Source: Lysobacter spongiicola DSM 21749
GTDB lineage: Bacteria > Pseudomonadota > Gammaproteobacteria > Xanthomonadales > Xanthomonadaceae
Assembly (NCBI RefSeq): GCF_900167055.1
Contig: NZ_FUXP01000003.1
Span: forward strand, 62,001 to 126,000
Reading direction: 5' to 3'
DNA length: 64,000 nucleotides
Shown: piece by piece, positions 31,318 through 38,947 of the stretch
Layout of the letters: every line of letters begins with the position of its first letter
Numbering within the stretch: the stretch's first letter is position 1
The notes under the pieces: generated by a model
The model's database searches: none
What the model was told of the DNA's origin: nothing
Seen by the model: only the letters and a program-made list of their open reading frames with translations
Made by a program: the position numbers and the translations under genes

Positions 31318-33471
31318 TCAGAACTTGCCGTAATAGCCTTCCTTGAGGGCGTCGAACAGGTTGGCGGCGGTGTGCATCTCGCCGTCGTATTCGATCTGCT
31401 CGTTGCCCTTCACCTCGACCACCTGCCCGTCCTCCAGCTCGAAGCGGTAGGTCGTGTTCTCCAGGTCGGTTTCCTTCACCAGCACGCCCTGGAAGGCGGC
31501 CGGGTTGAAGCGGAAGGTGGTGCAGCCCTTCAGGCCACGGGAATGGGCGTAGGTGTAGATGTCCTTGAAGTCCTCGTACGGGTAGTCCGTGGGGACGTTC
31601 GCGGTCTTGGAGATCGAGCTGTCGACCCACTTCTGCGCCGCGGCCTGGACATCGACGTGCTGCCTGGGGCTCACGTCGTCGGCGGCAATGAAGTACTCGG
31701 GCAGCTTCTCGGCCGGGTCCTCGGAGAACGGCATCGCCCGCGGGTTGACCAGCACCCGGTAGGCGAGCAGCTCGAAGGAGAACACGTCGACCTTCTCCTT
31801 GGACTTGCGGCCTTCGCGGATCACGTTGCGGCTGTAGTGGTGCGCGAACGAGGGTTCGATGCCGTTGGACGCGTTGTTGGCCAGCGACAGCGAAATGGTG
31901 CCTGTCGGTGCGATCGAGCTGTGGTGGGTGAAGCGGGCGCCGGTCTCGGCGAGCTCGGCCACCAGTTCCGGCGCGACCTCGGCGATGCGCTGCATGTAGC
32001 GCGAGTACTTCGCGTGCAGCACCCGGCCCTCGACCTTCTGGCCGATCTTCCAGCCGTCCTTCACCATCTCCGGCCGCTTGCGCAGCATCTCGGCGTCGAC
32101 CTCGAAGGTCTCGGCCATGATCGGCGCCGCGCCCTTCTCCTTCGCCAGCTCCAGGCCCATCTCCCAACCGGCCACGGCCATCTCGCGGGCGACGCGCTCG
32201 GTGAACTCGCAGGAGGCCTCGCTGCCGTACTTCATGCGCAGCATGGTCACGGTGCTGCCCAGGCCGAGGAAGCCCATGCCGTGGCGGCGCTTGCGCATGA
32301 TCTCGTTGCGCTGCTGCTCCAGCGGCAGGCCGTTCACTTCGACCACGTTGTCGAGCATGCGGGTGAACACGCGCACCACCTCGCGGTACTCGTCCCAGTC
32401 GAACTCGGCCTTGTCGGTGAACGGATTGCGCACGAACTTGGTCAGGTTGACCGAGCCCAGCAGGCAGGCGCCGTAGGCCGGCAGCGGCTGCTCGCCGCAG
32501 GGGTTGGTCGCGCGGATGTTCTCGCACCACCAGTTGTTGTTCATCTCGTTGACGCGGTCGATCAGGATGAAGCCCGGCTCGGCGTAGTCGTACGTCGAGA
32601 CCATGATCATGTCCCACAGGTGCCGTGCACGGATGTGGCCGTAGATCTTGCAGGCGACCAGGCCGTCCTCGCGCACGATGTAGTTGCGGTGGGTGGGCCA
32701 CTCGCGCCACACGACCTGTTCGGCGTTGTCGAGGTCGACGTCGCCCTTTTCCTTGATGTTGACCGGGAACACCAGCGGCCAGTCGCTGTCGTCGGCGACG
32801 GCTTCCATGAAACCGTCGGTGATCAGCAGCGACAGGTTGAACTGGCGCAGGCGGCCGTCTTCGCGCTTGGCGCGGATGAAGTCCTTCACGTCCGGGTGCG
32901 ACACGTCGAACGTGCCCATCTGTGCGCCGCGGCGACCACCGGCCGACGACACCGTGAAACACATCTTGTCGTAGATATCCATGAAGGACATCGGGCCGGA
33001 GGTATACGCCCCGGCCCCGGCGACGAACGCGCCGCGCGGGCGCAGGGTGCTGAACTCGTAGCCGATGCCGCAACCGGCCTTCAGGGTCAGGCCGGCCTCG
33101 TGGACCTTCTCCAGGATGCCGTCCATCGAGTCCTCGATGGTGCCGGACACGGTGCAGTTGATGGTCGATGTCGCGGGCTTGTGCTCGAGCGCACCGGCAT
33201 TGGAGGTGATGCGGCCGGCGGGGATCGCCCCGCGGCGCAGCGCCCAGGTGAAGCGCTCGTTCCAGTACTGGCGCAGTTCGGCCGTGGGCTCGGCTTCGGC
33301 CAGCGCATGCGCCACCCGTCGGTAGGTGGCGTCGATGTCGGCATCGACGGCATCGCCATTCTTGGTCTTCAGCCGGTACTTCTTGTCCCAGATGTCCTGG
33401 GACGCGGGCTGCATCGGGATGTCCATGCTCGACGTCATCGTCTTCACCGCCTCGAGGCGCACCGTGCTCAT
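31318..33471 (-). CDS. nrdJa: Adenosylcobalamin-dependent (class II) ribonucleotide reductase, catalytic subunit
   Basis: Reduces ribonucleotides to deoxyribonucleotides using adenosylcobalamin, working with or without oxygen. The 717-residue product includes 'GRITSNAGALEHKPATSTIN' with the redox Cys in 'NCTVSG', 'TLKAGCGIGYEFSTLRPRGA', 'NPCGEQPLPAYGACLLGSVN' with the catalytic Cys-x-Glu motif, and 'HHSSIAPTGTISLSLANNAS'. It is shorter than one-chain NrdJ at the C-terminus; the missing tail is supplied by the nrdJb gene two genes downstream. The ATG at 33471 is overlapped by the stop of a short upstream frame. No canonical B12 riboswitch motif was found in the leader. Confidence 0.92.
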   Translation of the reverse strand: MSTVRLEAVKTMTSSMDIPMQPASQDIWDKKYRLKTKNGDAVDADIDATYRRVAHALAEAEPTAELRQYWNERFTWALRRGAIPAGRITSNAGALEHKPATSTINCTVSGTIEDSMDGILEKVHEAGLTLKAGCGIGYEFSTLRPRGAFVAGAGAYTSGPMSFMDIYDKMCFTVSSAGGRRGAQMGTFDVSHPDVKDFIRAKREDGRLRQFNLSLLITDGFMEAVADDSDWPLVFPVNIKEKGDVDLDNAEQVVWREWPTHRNYIVREDGLVACKIYGHIRARHLWDMIMVSTYDYAEPGFILIDRVNEMNNNWWCENIRATNPCGEQPLPAYGACLLGSVNLTKFVRNPFTDKAEFDWDEYREVVRVFTRMLDNVVEVNGLPLEQQRNEIMRKRRHGMGFLGLGSTVTMLRMKYGSEASCEFTERVAREMAVAGWEMGLELAKEKGAAPIMAETFEVDAEMLRKRPEMVKDGWKIGQKVEGRVLHAKYSRYMQRIAEVAPELVAELAETGARFTHHSSIAPTGTISLSLANNASNGIEPSFAHHYSRNVIREGRKSKEKVDVFSFELLAYRVLVNPRAMPFSEDPAEKLPEYFIAADDVSPRQHVDVQAAAQKWVDSSISKTANVPTDYPYEDFKDIYTYAHSRGLKGCTTFRFNPAAFQGVLVKETDLENTTYRFELEDGQVVEVKGNEQIEYDGEMHTAANLFDALKEGYYGKF

Positions 33472-33635
33472 GCCTGTCCTGTCTCCTCGTCATGGCCGCG
33501 CCGGGCGCGGCTCGTGTTCCTGTCGGGTTCCGGAAACGGCTCCGGGACCGGTTGTACTGGTTGTTCCCATCCGCGCACGCCGGCGACGGCGATGCCGGCG
33601 GCTGCGTCCTGCGCGCCGCGCGGAAGTGTTTTCAT
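33468..33635 (-). CDS. Possible small ORF coupled to nrdJa
   Basis: A 55-codon frame whose TGA overlaps the nrdJa ATG (ATGA at 33468-33471), the layout of coupled genes. The predicted protein begins MKTLPRGAQDAAAG, has a small hydrophobic-Gly core ('AAAGIAVAGVRGWEQPV') and a Pro/Glu/Arg-rich tail ending GHDEETGQA. No strong Shine-Dalgarno precedes the ATG at 33635; the open frame extends to 33695. I do not recognise a family. It could be a leader peptide, a real small partner, or chance openness in GC-rich DNA. Confidence 0.35.
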   Translation of the reverse strand: MKTLPRGAQDAAAGIAVAGVRGWEQPVQPVPEPFPEPDRNTSRARRGHDEETGQA

Positions 33636-33762
33636 CCGTTGCTGTTCCGGGCCATCGCCAAGCGCCGCTCCGTCAGCAGTCTCCGGGCCCGTCATCCTTC
33701 GGTCCCCGGGACGTCATCTCTGGCCAAGCAACCCCTGCGCTTGGGCTATGTCGCATCGATGA

Positions 33763-33778
33763 CCACAAGATGTTGTGT
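33763..33778 (-). promoter_or_regulatory. NrdR-box-like palindrome upstream of nrdJa
   Basis: On the minus strand the site reads ACACAACATCTTGTGG, agreeing at 13 of 16 positions with the NrdR consensus acaCwAtATaTwGtgt. NrdR represses ribonucleotide reductase genes across bacteria and usually binds a pair of boxes about three helical turns apart. I looked 31-32 bp on each side and saw no convincing second box. It lies 292 bp before the nrdJa ATG, so the promoter would be distant with a long leader. Confidence 0.5.
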
Positions 33779-33882
33779 GCGATGCAGGCGGTCAAGCTAC
33801 GCCCGGCCCGGGTCGAAGTCAACGCTATCGGAGCTTCCGAATGACGTGTAAGGGGACCTGATTGGGTGGCCGGAAATCGCGC

Positions 33883-33939
33883 GGAACGACGTTCCACGCC
33901 CTCCCTTTGAACGAGTGCACCGAGGAAACCGCCGGTTTC
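33883..33939. promoter_or_regulatory. Two perfect palindromes in the nrdJa-degQ intergenic region
   Basis: GGAACGACGTTCC (33883-33895) and GAAACCGCCGGTTTC (33925-33939) are perfect interrupted palindromes with centres 43 bp apart, four helical turns. They lie 71-127 bp before the protease ATG in the 538-bp gap 33472-34009, where apart from the short frame and the NrdR-like site I see nothing else. They could be operators of a dimeric regulator for the protease gene; no known regulator consensus is matched. Confidence 0.3.
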
Positions 33940-34009
33940 ATGGAAAGTTAAATGGGCGGCCCCCACACTGGACCGCGGCAGGCGCCGCCGGGCGCCGAGA
34001 GGAACCCCG

Positions 34010-35452
34010 ATGCGCAAGATCCCCCATCCGACCAGGACCCTGCTCGTGCTCGCACTGGCCGCCTGCTTCGGCGGTTTCACCGCCACGGCGGTGCGCGAGG
34101 CACTGCAGCAGCCCGCCGCGGCCACGCCGGCCAGCGCGGCAGTCACTCCCACCGTCGCGCAGCTTCCAAGTGCCGTCGCCGGGCAACCGCTTCCGTCGCT
34201 CGCCCCGATGCTGGCGCGGGTCACCCCGGCGGTGGTGAGCGTGCAGACCCGACAGCGGGTGCGCATCAACAACCCGTTCGTAAACGACCCGCTGTTCCGC
34301 AGGATGTTCCCCCATGTGCCCCAGGAGCGCATCGAGCAATCGCTCGGCTCCGGGGTAATCGTGGATGCGGACCAGGGCCTGGTGCTGACCAACCACCATG
34401 TCATCGAAGGCGCGGACGAAGTCACCGTGACGCTCGCCGACGGCCGCACGCTGGAAGCGGAATTCATCGGCTCCGATCCCGACACCGACGTCGCCGTCAT
34501 GCGCATCGATGCCGACAACCTGGCCGAGGTGCGCCTGGCGGATTCGGCTTCGCTGCAGGTCGGGGACTTCGTGGTGGCGGTCGGCAATCCGTTCGGCATC
34601 GGCCAGACCGTCACCTCCGGCATCGTATCGGCGGTCGGGCGCAGCGGCCTGCGCGGACTGGGCTTCCAGAACTTCATCCAGACCGATGCATCGATCAACC
34701 CCGGCAATTCCGGTGGCGCGCTGGTGAACCTCAACGGCGAGCTGGTCGGCGTGAACACGGCGAGCTTCAACCCCCGCGGCAGCATGGCCGGCAACATCGG
34801 CCTGGGGTTCGCCATCCCGGCGAACCTGGCGCGCGACGTGATGGAACAGCTGGTCGCCACCGGCGAGGTCCGGCGAGGCACCCTCGGGCTGGATGCCCAG
34901 GTGGTCGACGACCGTCTGGCGGCCGCGCTGGGCCTGGAGACGCCGCGGGGCGCGCTGGTGACCCGGGTGCTGGAGGACTCCGCCGCGGCCGATGCCGGCC
35001 TGCAACCCGGCGATGTCGTGCTGACGGCCAACGGCCAGCGCATCGACAACCCGGCCGCGCTGCGCAACTTCGAAGGCCTGCAGGCGATCGGCAGCCAGGT
35101 AGCGCTGGAAGTGAGCCGTGACGGCCGGACGCTGGAGCTGGCCACGACGCTGCGCGAGCAGCCGCGGGCGATCGCGGGCGGCCAGATGGATCCGCGGCTG
35201 AGCGGCGCGGTGTTTGCCGAGGTGCCGGAACGGCTGCGGCAGTCCGGCATCGGCGGCGTGGTGGTCGAGTCGGTGGAAAGCGGCAGCCGGGCCTACCGGA
35301 ACGGCCTGCGGCAGGGTGACCGGGTGGTGGCGGCGAGCGCCGGCGCCTTCGACGACCTCGCAGGCTTCCGCGCCGGCTTCACACAGCCTCCTGCACAGTT
35401 GGTCCTGCGTATCGTGCGCGGCAACCGGCAAGGCGTCTTCCCGATGCAATGA
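34010..35452 (+). CDS. degQ: DegP/DegQ-family periplasmic serine protease
   Basis: A 480-residue HtrA-family protease that degrades misfolded envelope proteins. An N-terminal hydrophobic export segment ('LLVLALAACFGGFTA') precedes a Pro/Ala spacer. The trypsin-like domain has the triad His130 ('LVLTNHHVIEG'), Asp160 ('DPDTDVAVMRID') and Ser234 ('NPGNSGGALVN'). Two PDZ domains follow: the first from about residue 285 ('RRGTLGLDAQVVDD', 'AGLQPGDVVLTANG'), the second from about 400 ('GVVVESVESGSRAYRNGLRQ'). Length and two PDZ domains fit DegP/DegQ rather than DegS. The N-terminal LAAC could also be read as a lipobox. Upstream palindromes may be operators. Confidence 0.9.
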   Translation: MRKIPHPTRTLLVLALAACFGGFTATAVREALQQPAAATPASAAVTPTVAQLPSAVAGQPLPSLAPMLARVTPAVVSVQTRQRVRINNPFVNDPLFRRMFPHVPQERIEQSLGSGVIVDADQGLVLTNHHVIEGADEVTVTLADGRTLEAEFIGSDPDTDVAVMRIDADNLAEVRLADSASLQVGDFVVAVGNPFGIGQTVTSGIVSAVGRSGLRGLGFQNFIQTDASINPGNSGGALVNLNGELVGVNTASFNPRGSMAGNIGLGFAIPANLARDVMEQLVATGEVRRGTLGLDAQVVDDRLAAALGLETPRGALVTRVLEDSAAADAGLQPGDVVLTANGQRIDNPAALRNFEGLQAIGSQVALEVSRDGRTLELATTLREQPRAIAGGQMDPRLSGAVFAEVPERLRQSGIGGVVVESVESGSRAYRNGLRQGDRVVAASAGAFDDLAGFRAGFTQPPAQLVLRIVRGNRQGVFPMQ

Positions 35453-35501
35453 CCGCAATGCCGGACACCCCCTTTTCCTACGTTCCCCAGGAGCACCAGC
35501 G

Positions 35502-35975
35502 ATGAGCACGACCAACCCCACCGGCACCACTGGCACCACCGGCACTGCAGGCGTCACCGGCACCACCACTGGCCCTTCCGCCAGCATCGGGGCAACCGGC
35601 GGTACTTCCGCCAGCGGCGAAAGCGCATCGCGCAACCTCAAGGACCAGCTGGGCGAAGCCGGCAGCCACCTCAAGCGTGCAGCGCACGATGCCGGCAGTG
35701 CGGTCCGTGGTGCCGCCGGCGCCGCCGGTGAAGAGCTGAAGATCGGCCGCGCCCACGTCAAGGCCGACCTGGCCGATGGCGCGTTGGCCGGCATGTCCGC
35801 GGCCGAGCAGGCCAGTGCCGCCGCGCGCGAACAGGCCGATGTCCTGATGGAGAAGGGCCGCGACCTGGTCGACAGCGCCGCCGCCATGATCCGCGAGCGC
35901 CCGATCGCCGCCTTCGGCACCGCCTTCGCCACCGGCTGGATCATCGCCAAGCTCGCCCGCGGCAACAACCGGTAA
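35502..35975 (+). CDS. ElaB/YqjD/DUF883-family membrane protein
   Basis: A 157-residue protein with a low-complexity Thr/Gly/Ala N-terminus (about residues 5-40, TGTTGT-type repeats), a helical amphipathic middle ('RNLKDQLGEAGSHLKRAAHD', 'AAREQADVLMEKGRDLVDSA') and a C-terminal membrane helix ('RPIAAFGTAFATGWIIAKLA'). This is the DUF883 layout of ElaB/YqjD, inner-membrane proteins that bind ribosomes in stationary phase in E. coli. Thr/Gly extensions of this kind are not part of the enterobacterial family. It is followed 9 bp on by a YqjE-like gene. Confidence 0.78.
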   Translation: MSTTNPTGTTGTTGTAGVTGTTTGPSASIGATGGTSASGESASRNLKDQLGEAGSHLKRAAHDAGSAVRGAAGAAGEELKIGRAHVKADLADGALAGMSAAEQASAAAREQADVLMEKGRDLVDSAAAMIRERPIAAFGTAFATGWIIAKLARGNNR

Positions 35976-35984
35976 GCCGGCGAC

Positions 35985-36521
35985 ATGAGCGATACCGGCG
36001 AAGAGAAGACCCCCCCGCCGGACCTCATCGAGTCCATGCGCCAGGTCGGCGCCAGCGGCCGCGCCAGTGTTGGCGCGGCCGTCGACATTGCCAAGGCGCT
36101 GCGCAAGCTCGTCGCTGCCGATGTCTCGCTGGCCCGCAGCGCGATGGGCCGGACGATGGTGGTCGGCGGTCTGGCGGGTGCTTTCGGGGTCACCAGCTGG
36201 CTGCTGGTGACTTCCGCGATCGTATTGTTCCTGCACGGGCAGGCCGGGTTTTCATGGGTGCTGTCGCTGCTGCTGCCGGCAGTGGTGAACCTCGTGCTGG
36301 CCGGCATCGCCGGTTGGATCGCGATGAAATATTTCGAGCACACGCGGCTGAAGGCGACCCGTCGGCAGCTTGCCCGGCTCGGCATCGGCGAACTGGCTGA
36401 CTTCATGCCCGACGCGGCGTCCAGCCAATCCACGCGCGAGGCCGTCAAATCGCATCCGGGCGAGGATGGCAACGGCCGTCCCATCAAGGATGAGCAGGGC
36501 ATCGATGTCACGCCCCCGTAG
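35985..36521 (+). CDS. YqjE-like phage-holin-superfamily membrane protein
   Basis: A 178-residue protein with two adjacent membrane helices ('TMVVGGLAGAFGVTSWLLVT' and 'VLSLLLPAVVNLVLAGIAGW') flanked by charged cytoplasmic regions. It matches the Holin-X/YqjE family, which in bacterial chromosomes is not a phage holin but a partner of YqjD. The N-terminus has 'LIESMRQVGASGRASVGAAV'; the C-terminal tail is hydrophilic with 'RRQLARLGIGELADFMP'. It sits between DUF883 and YqjK-like genes and is likely cotranscribed. Confidence 0.78.
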   Translation: MSDTGEEKTPPPDLIESMRQVGASGRASVGAAVDIAKALRKLVAADVSLARSAMGRTMVVGGLAGAFGVTSWLLVTSAIVLFLHGQAGFSWVLSLLLPAVVNLVLAGIAGWIAMKYFEHTRLKATRRQLARLGIGELADFMPDAASSQSTREAVKSHPGEDGNGRPIKDEQGIDVTPP

Positions 36522-36601
36522 CCCGCTGTGGCGATGCCGACCGCACCGGGCCGGTCCCGTTGCGGTCGCGGGACGTCAGACACCATGAGGTTCGAAAGAC
36601 C

Positions 36602-37030
36602 ATGAGTTTCGAGAAACTGATCGCCAAGGTGACGCAGGCGGAGAACGCCCTGGAGGCGCGTGAGCGCCAGCTTGGCGCGGACTTGCGCCAGACCCGGGAG
36701 GCGTGGCTGTCGGCCTGGACGCCGCCGCGCATCATCGTCGCCGGCGTCATCGGCGGTTTCCTCACTGGCCGCACCAGTCCGCTGCGGGCGGCCACCAGTG
36801 GCGGCGGGCTGCTGCGAATGGTGTCGTTGATGAGCAGCCTGTTCGCGACCACCAGCGCGGCCCACGCCGCCGAGGAGGCGGGACAGGCGGCGGAAGACGC
36901 GGAGCAGGTGGCGGAACAGGCCACCACTGCGGAGGATGCCACTCTCGCCGCCGAGCAGTTCGCCCATGAGCAGCTCCTGCGCGAGGCCAGTGCCGCTCGT
37001 GGGATCTACCACGGGTCCGCGCAACCGTGA
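36602..37030 (+). CDS. YqjK-like envelope protein
   Basis: A 142-residue protein. The N-terminus ('FEKLIAKVTQAENALEARER') is a charged helix, then 'AWLSAWTPPRIIVAGVIGGF' and 'FLTGRTSPLRAATSGGGLL' resembling the YqjK-type arginine/glycine and hydrophobic segment, followed by Ala/Glu coiled sequence. Position after DUF883 and YqjE-like genes matches the E. coli yqjD-yqjE-yqjK order. Family assignment relies on context more than on a strong motif. The ATG at 36602 is preceded by a usable purine stretch. Its stop overlaps the next start (GTGA). Confidence 0.6.
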   Translation: MSFEKLIAKVTQAENALEARERQLGADLRQTREAWLSAWTPPRIIVAGVIGGFLTGRTSPLRAATSGGGLLRMVSLMSSLFATTSAAHAAEEAGQAAEDAEQVAEQATTAEDATLAAEQFAHEQLLREASAARGIYHGSAQP

Positions 37031-38160
37031 CCACGGACGCCGCGGCGCCTGGGACGCCCCCGGCGCCCGCCGACGGACCGGCCACCGACCCCGCCGATGC
37101 TGATCCGCCACTCTCTTCGGTCCGTCCGCGTGCGTCCACTCCGCTGCTTGTCCTGACCGTATTGGCGGTGGGCGCGACTTTGTGGGCGGCCCAGTCGGTC
37201 ATCCTGCCGATATTGCTGGCGGTGTTCTTCGCGTTGATCGGCAATCCCCTCCTGCGCGGGCTGCAGCGGCTGCGACTGCCGCGCATGCTGGGGGCGGCAC
37301 TGGTACTGCTGACGGGCATGGCGATGGCGGGCGTGCTGGCGAACCAGCTGGTGGAGCCGGCGGCCGAATGGGCGCGACAGGTCCCCCGGGAACTGGCGCA
37401 GCTGGGCCCGCAATTGCAGGAAATGACCAAGCCGGTCAAGGCGGCCAATGAAGCGGCGGAGAACATCGCCCGGGCCGCCGACGGTGAAGACGGACGGAAG
37501 GTGGAGGTCGTCCGGACCGAAGTGAACGATCCCTACAAGTCGCTCACCGCGACACCGATGATGCTTGCCTCGGTGCTGGCCGTCCTCCTGCTGACGTTCT
37601 TCTTCATGGTCTACGGCGAATCGATGCAACGCCACGCACTGGCGCTATTGCCGACCCGCCAGCAGAAAAAGGTCACCACCACGATCCTGCAGTCGATCGA
37701 GCGGGAAATCTCCCGCTACGTGCTCACCATCAGCGTCATCAACGCCACCGTCGGCCTGGCTTTCGCCGGCTGCCTGTACCTGCTGGGCGTGCCGCTGGAC
37801 GAGGCGCTGCTGTGGGGGACGATGGCGGCGGTGCTCAATTACGCGCCCTACGTGGGCCCGCTGATCGGGATGCTGATCATGCTGCTGATGGGGTTCGTCG
37901 CCTTCGACGAACTGTGGCCGGCACTGCTTCCCGCCGGCATCTACCTCGGGCTGCACACGCTGGAGGGCCAGATCCTCACGCCGATCATCCTGGGCCGGCA
38001 GATGCGCCTGTCCCCGCTGGTGCTGATCCTGGCGCTGATGGTATTCGGCTGGATGTGGGGCATCATCGGCCTGCTGTTGGCGGTGCCGTTGCTGGTCTGC
38101 GTCAAGATCGTGCTGTCGGGCATCGAAGGCGGCGACGGCTGGGCTCGGCTCCTCGAATAG
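37027..38160 (+). CDS. AI-2E-family transporter
   Basis: A 377-residue protein with eight or so predicted helices in the layout of the AI-2 exporter (AI-2E/PerM) family: two N-terminal helices ('LLVLTVLAVGATLWAAQSVI', 'LPILLAVFFALIGNPLLRGL'), a long cytoplasmic or periplasmic segment, then 'FFFMVYGESMQRHALALLPT' and a C-terminal bundle with 'NYAPYVGPLIGMLIMLLMGF' and 'MVFGWMWGIIGLLLAVPLLV'. The GTG start at 37027 overlaps the previous stop (GTGA), so it is translationally coupled to the YqjK-like gene. Family members export small molecules or ions; the substrate here is open. Confidence 0.85.
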   Translation: MTTDAAAPGTPPAPADGPATDPADADPPLSSVRPRASTPLLVLTVLAVGATLWAAQSVILPILLAVFFALIGNPLLRGLQRLRLPRMLGAALVLLTGMAMAGVLANQLVEPAAEWARQVPRELAQLGPQLQEMTKPVKAANEAAENIARAADGEDGRKVEVVRTEVNDPYKSLTATPMMLASVLAVLLLTFFFMVYGESMQRHALALLPTRQQKKVTTTILQSIEREISRYVLTISVINATVGLAFAGCLYLLGVPLDEALLWGTMAAVLNYAPYVGPLIGMLIMLLMGFVAFDELWPALLPAGIYLGLHTLEGQILTPIILGRQMRLSPLVLILALMVFGWMWGIIGLLLAVPLLVCVKIVLSGIEGGDGWARLLE

Positions 38161-38218
38161 CAGTGGCGTCGCCTGCCATGACGGCATTGGCAGCCGGGTT
38201 CGGCAGTAGAATCGGGAC

Positions 38219-38947
38219 GTGACCTTTACCGTCCGCGCCATCACCCTCGATCTCGACGACACCGTCTGGCCGATCGCACCGGCCATCGACCGTGCCGAGG
38301 CAGCCCTGGATGCGTGGCTGCAGCGCCACGTGCCGGGGGCCGCAGCCCGCTGGCCACTGGAGGCGCGGCAACGGCTGCGCAGCCAGGTCGACCTCGACCG
38401 CCCGCACCTGGCCCACGACATGACCACCCAGCGCAGGTGGATGCTCGAGCGCATGCTGGAGGAGGCGGGGGAGGACCCGGCCCTGGCCGAAGACGCCTAC
38501 GAGGCCTACTTCGCAGCGCGCTGCGAGGTCGAACACTATGGCGACAGCGTCCCCGCACTCGATCGGCTCGCCGCACGCGTGCCGCTGGCCGCGCTGAGCA
38601 ACGGCAACGCCTGCCTGCGCCGCATCGGCCTGATCCATCTGTTCCGCTTCCAGCTGGGTGCGGGTGAGCACGGCGCGCCGAAACCCGACCCTGGCATCTT
38701 CCATGCCGCCTGCGAGCAGCTTGGCTGCCCACCGGCGCAGGTGCTGCACGTGGGCGACGACCTCGAGACGGATATCGCCGGTGCCCACCGCGCCGGATTG
38801 CGGACCTGCTGGATCAACCGCAACGGCGACGGTCCGCATGGTCGCCATCCCGCCGGCCTGCCCGGGCCCGACCTCGAATTCCCCACCCTCGCAGCGCTGG
38901 CCGACTGGCTGGACGCTGCGCATCCACAGGAGTCCCCACGCCCATGA
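38219..38947 (+). CDS. HAD-family hydrolase (YigB-like)
   Basis: A 242-residue HAD phosphatase. Motif I is 'AITLDLDDTVWPI' with Asp11 and Asp13, motif II 'LAALSNGNA' near 121, motif III the Lys in 'GAPKPDPGIF' near 153, and motif IV 'VLHVGDDLETDIAGAHRAGL' near 177. The helical cap between motifs I and II is the C1 type. This pattern fits YigB/5-amino-6-(phosphoribosylamino)uracil phosphatase-like HADs in riboflavin synthesis, but many HADs share it. GTG start, 58 bp after the transporter gene. Its stop overlaps the next ATG (ATGA). Confidence 0.82.
   Translation: MTFTVRAITLDLDDTVWPIAPAIDRAEAALDAWLQRHVPGAAARWPLEARQRLRSQVDLDRPHLAHDMTTQRRWMLERMLEEAGEDPALAEDAYEAYFAARCEVEHYGDSVPALDRLAARVPLAALSNGNACLRRIGLIHLFRFQLGAGEHGAPKPDPGIFHAACEQLGCPPAQVLHVGDDLETDIAGAHRAGLRTCWINRNGDGPHGRHPAGLPGPDLEFPTLAALADWLDAAHPQESPRP

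Noticed and set aside
30439-33762. Open frame of 1107 codons on the plus strand
   Set aside because: It is antisense to nrdJa, the histone-like gene and nrdJb, whose motifs are certain. GC-rich codon bias leaves the opposite frame open; the translation is Val/Leu/His/Arg-rich with no family features.
33472-33762. Cobalamin riboswitch in the nrdJa leader
   Set aside because: I searched for the B12-box and the GCCACTG-type core on the minus strand and found neither; partial matches such as GGGAAC do not form the conserved set.
33880-34009. Sigma-E type promoter for the degQ-like gene
   Set aside because: A GAAACC-16-GTTAAA arrangement exists but matches the GGAACTT/TCTGA consensus poorly, so I do not call it.
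35985-36521. Prophage remnant, because of the holin-family protein
   Set aside because: The holin-X/YqjE family is chromosomal, and no other phage gene is near.
33938-37111. Open frame of 1057 codons on the minus strand
   Set aside because: Antisense to the protease and YqjD-E-K genes, which have clear domains; same GC-bias artefact.
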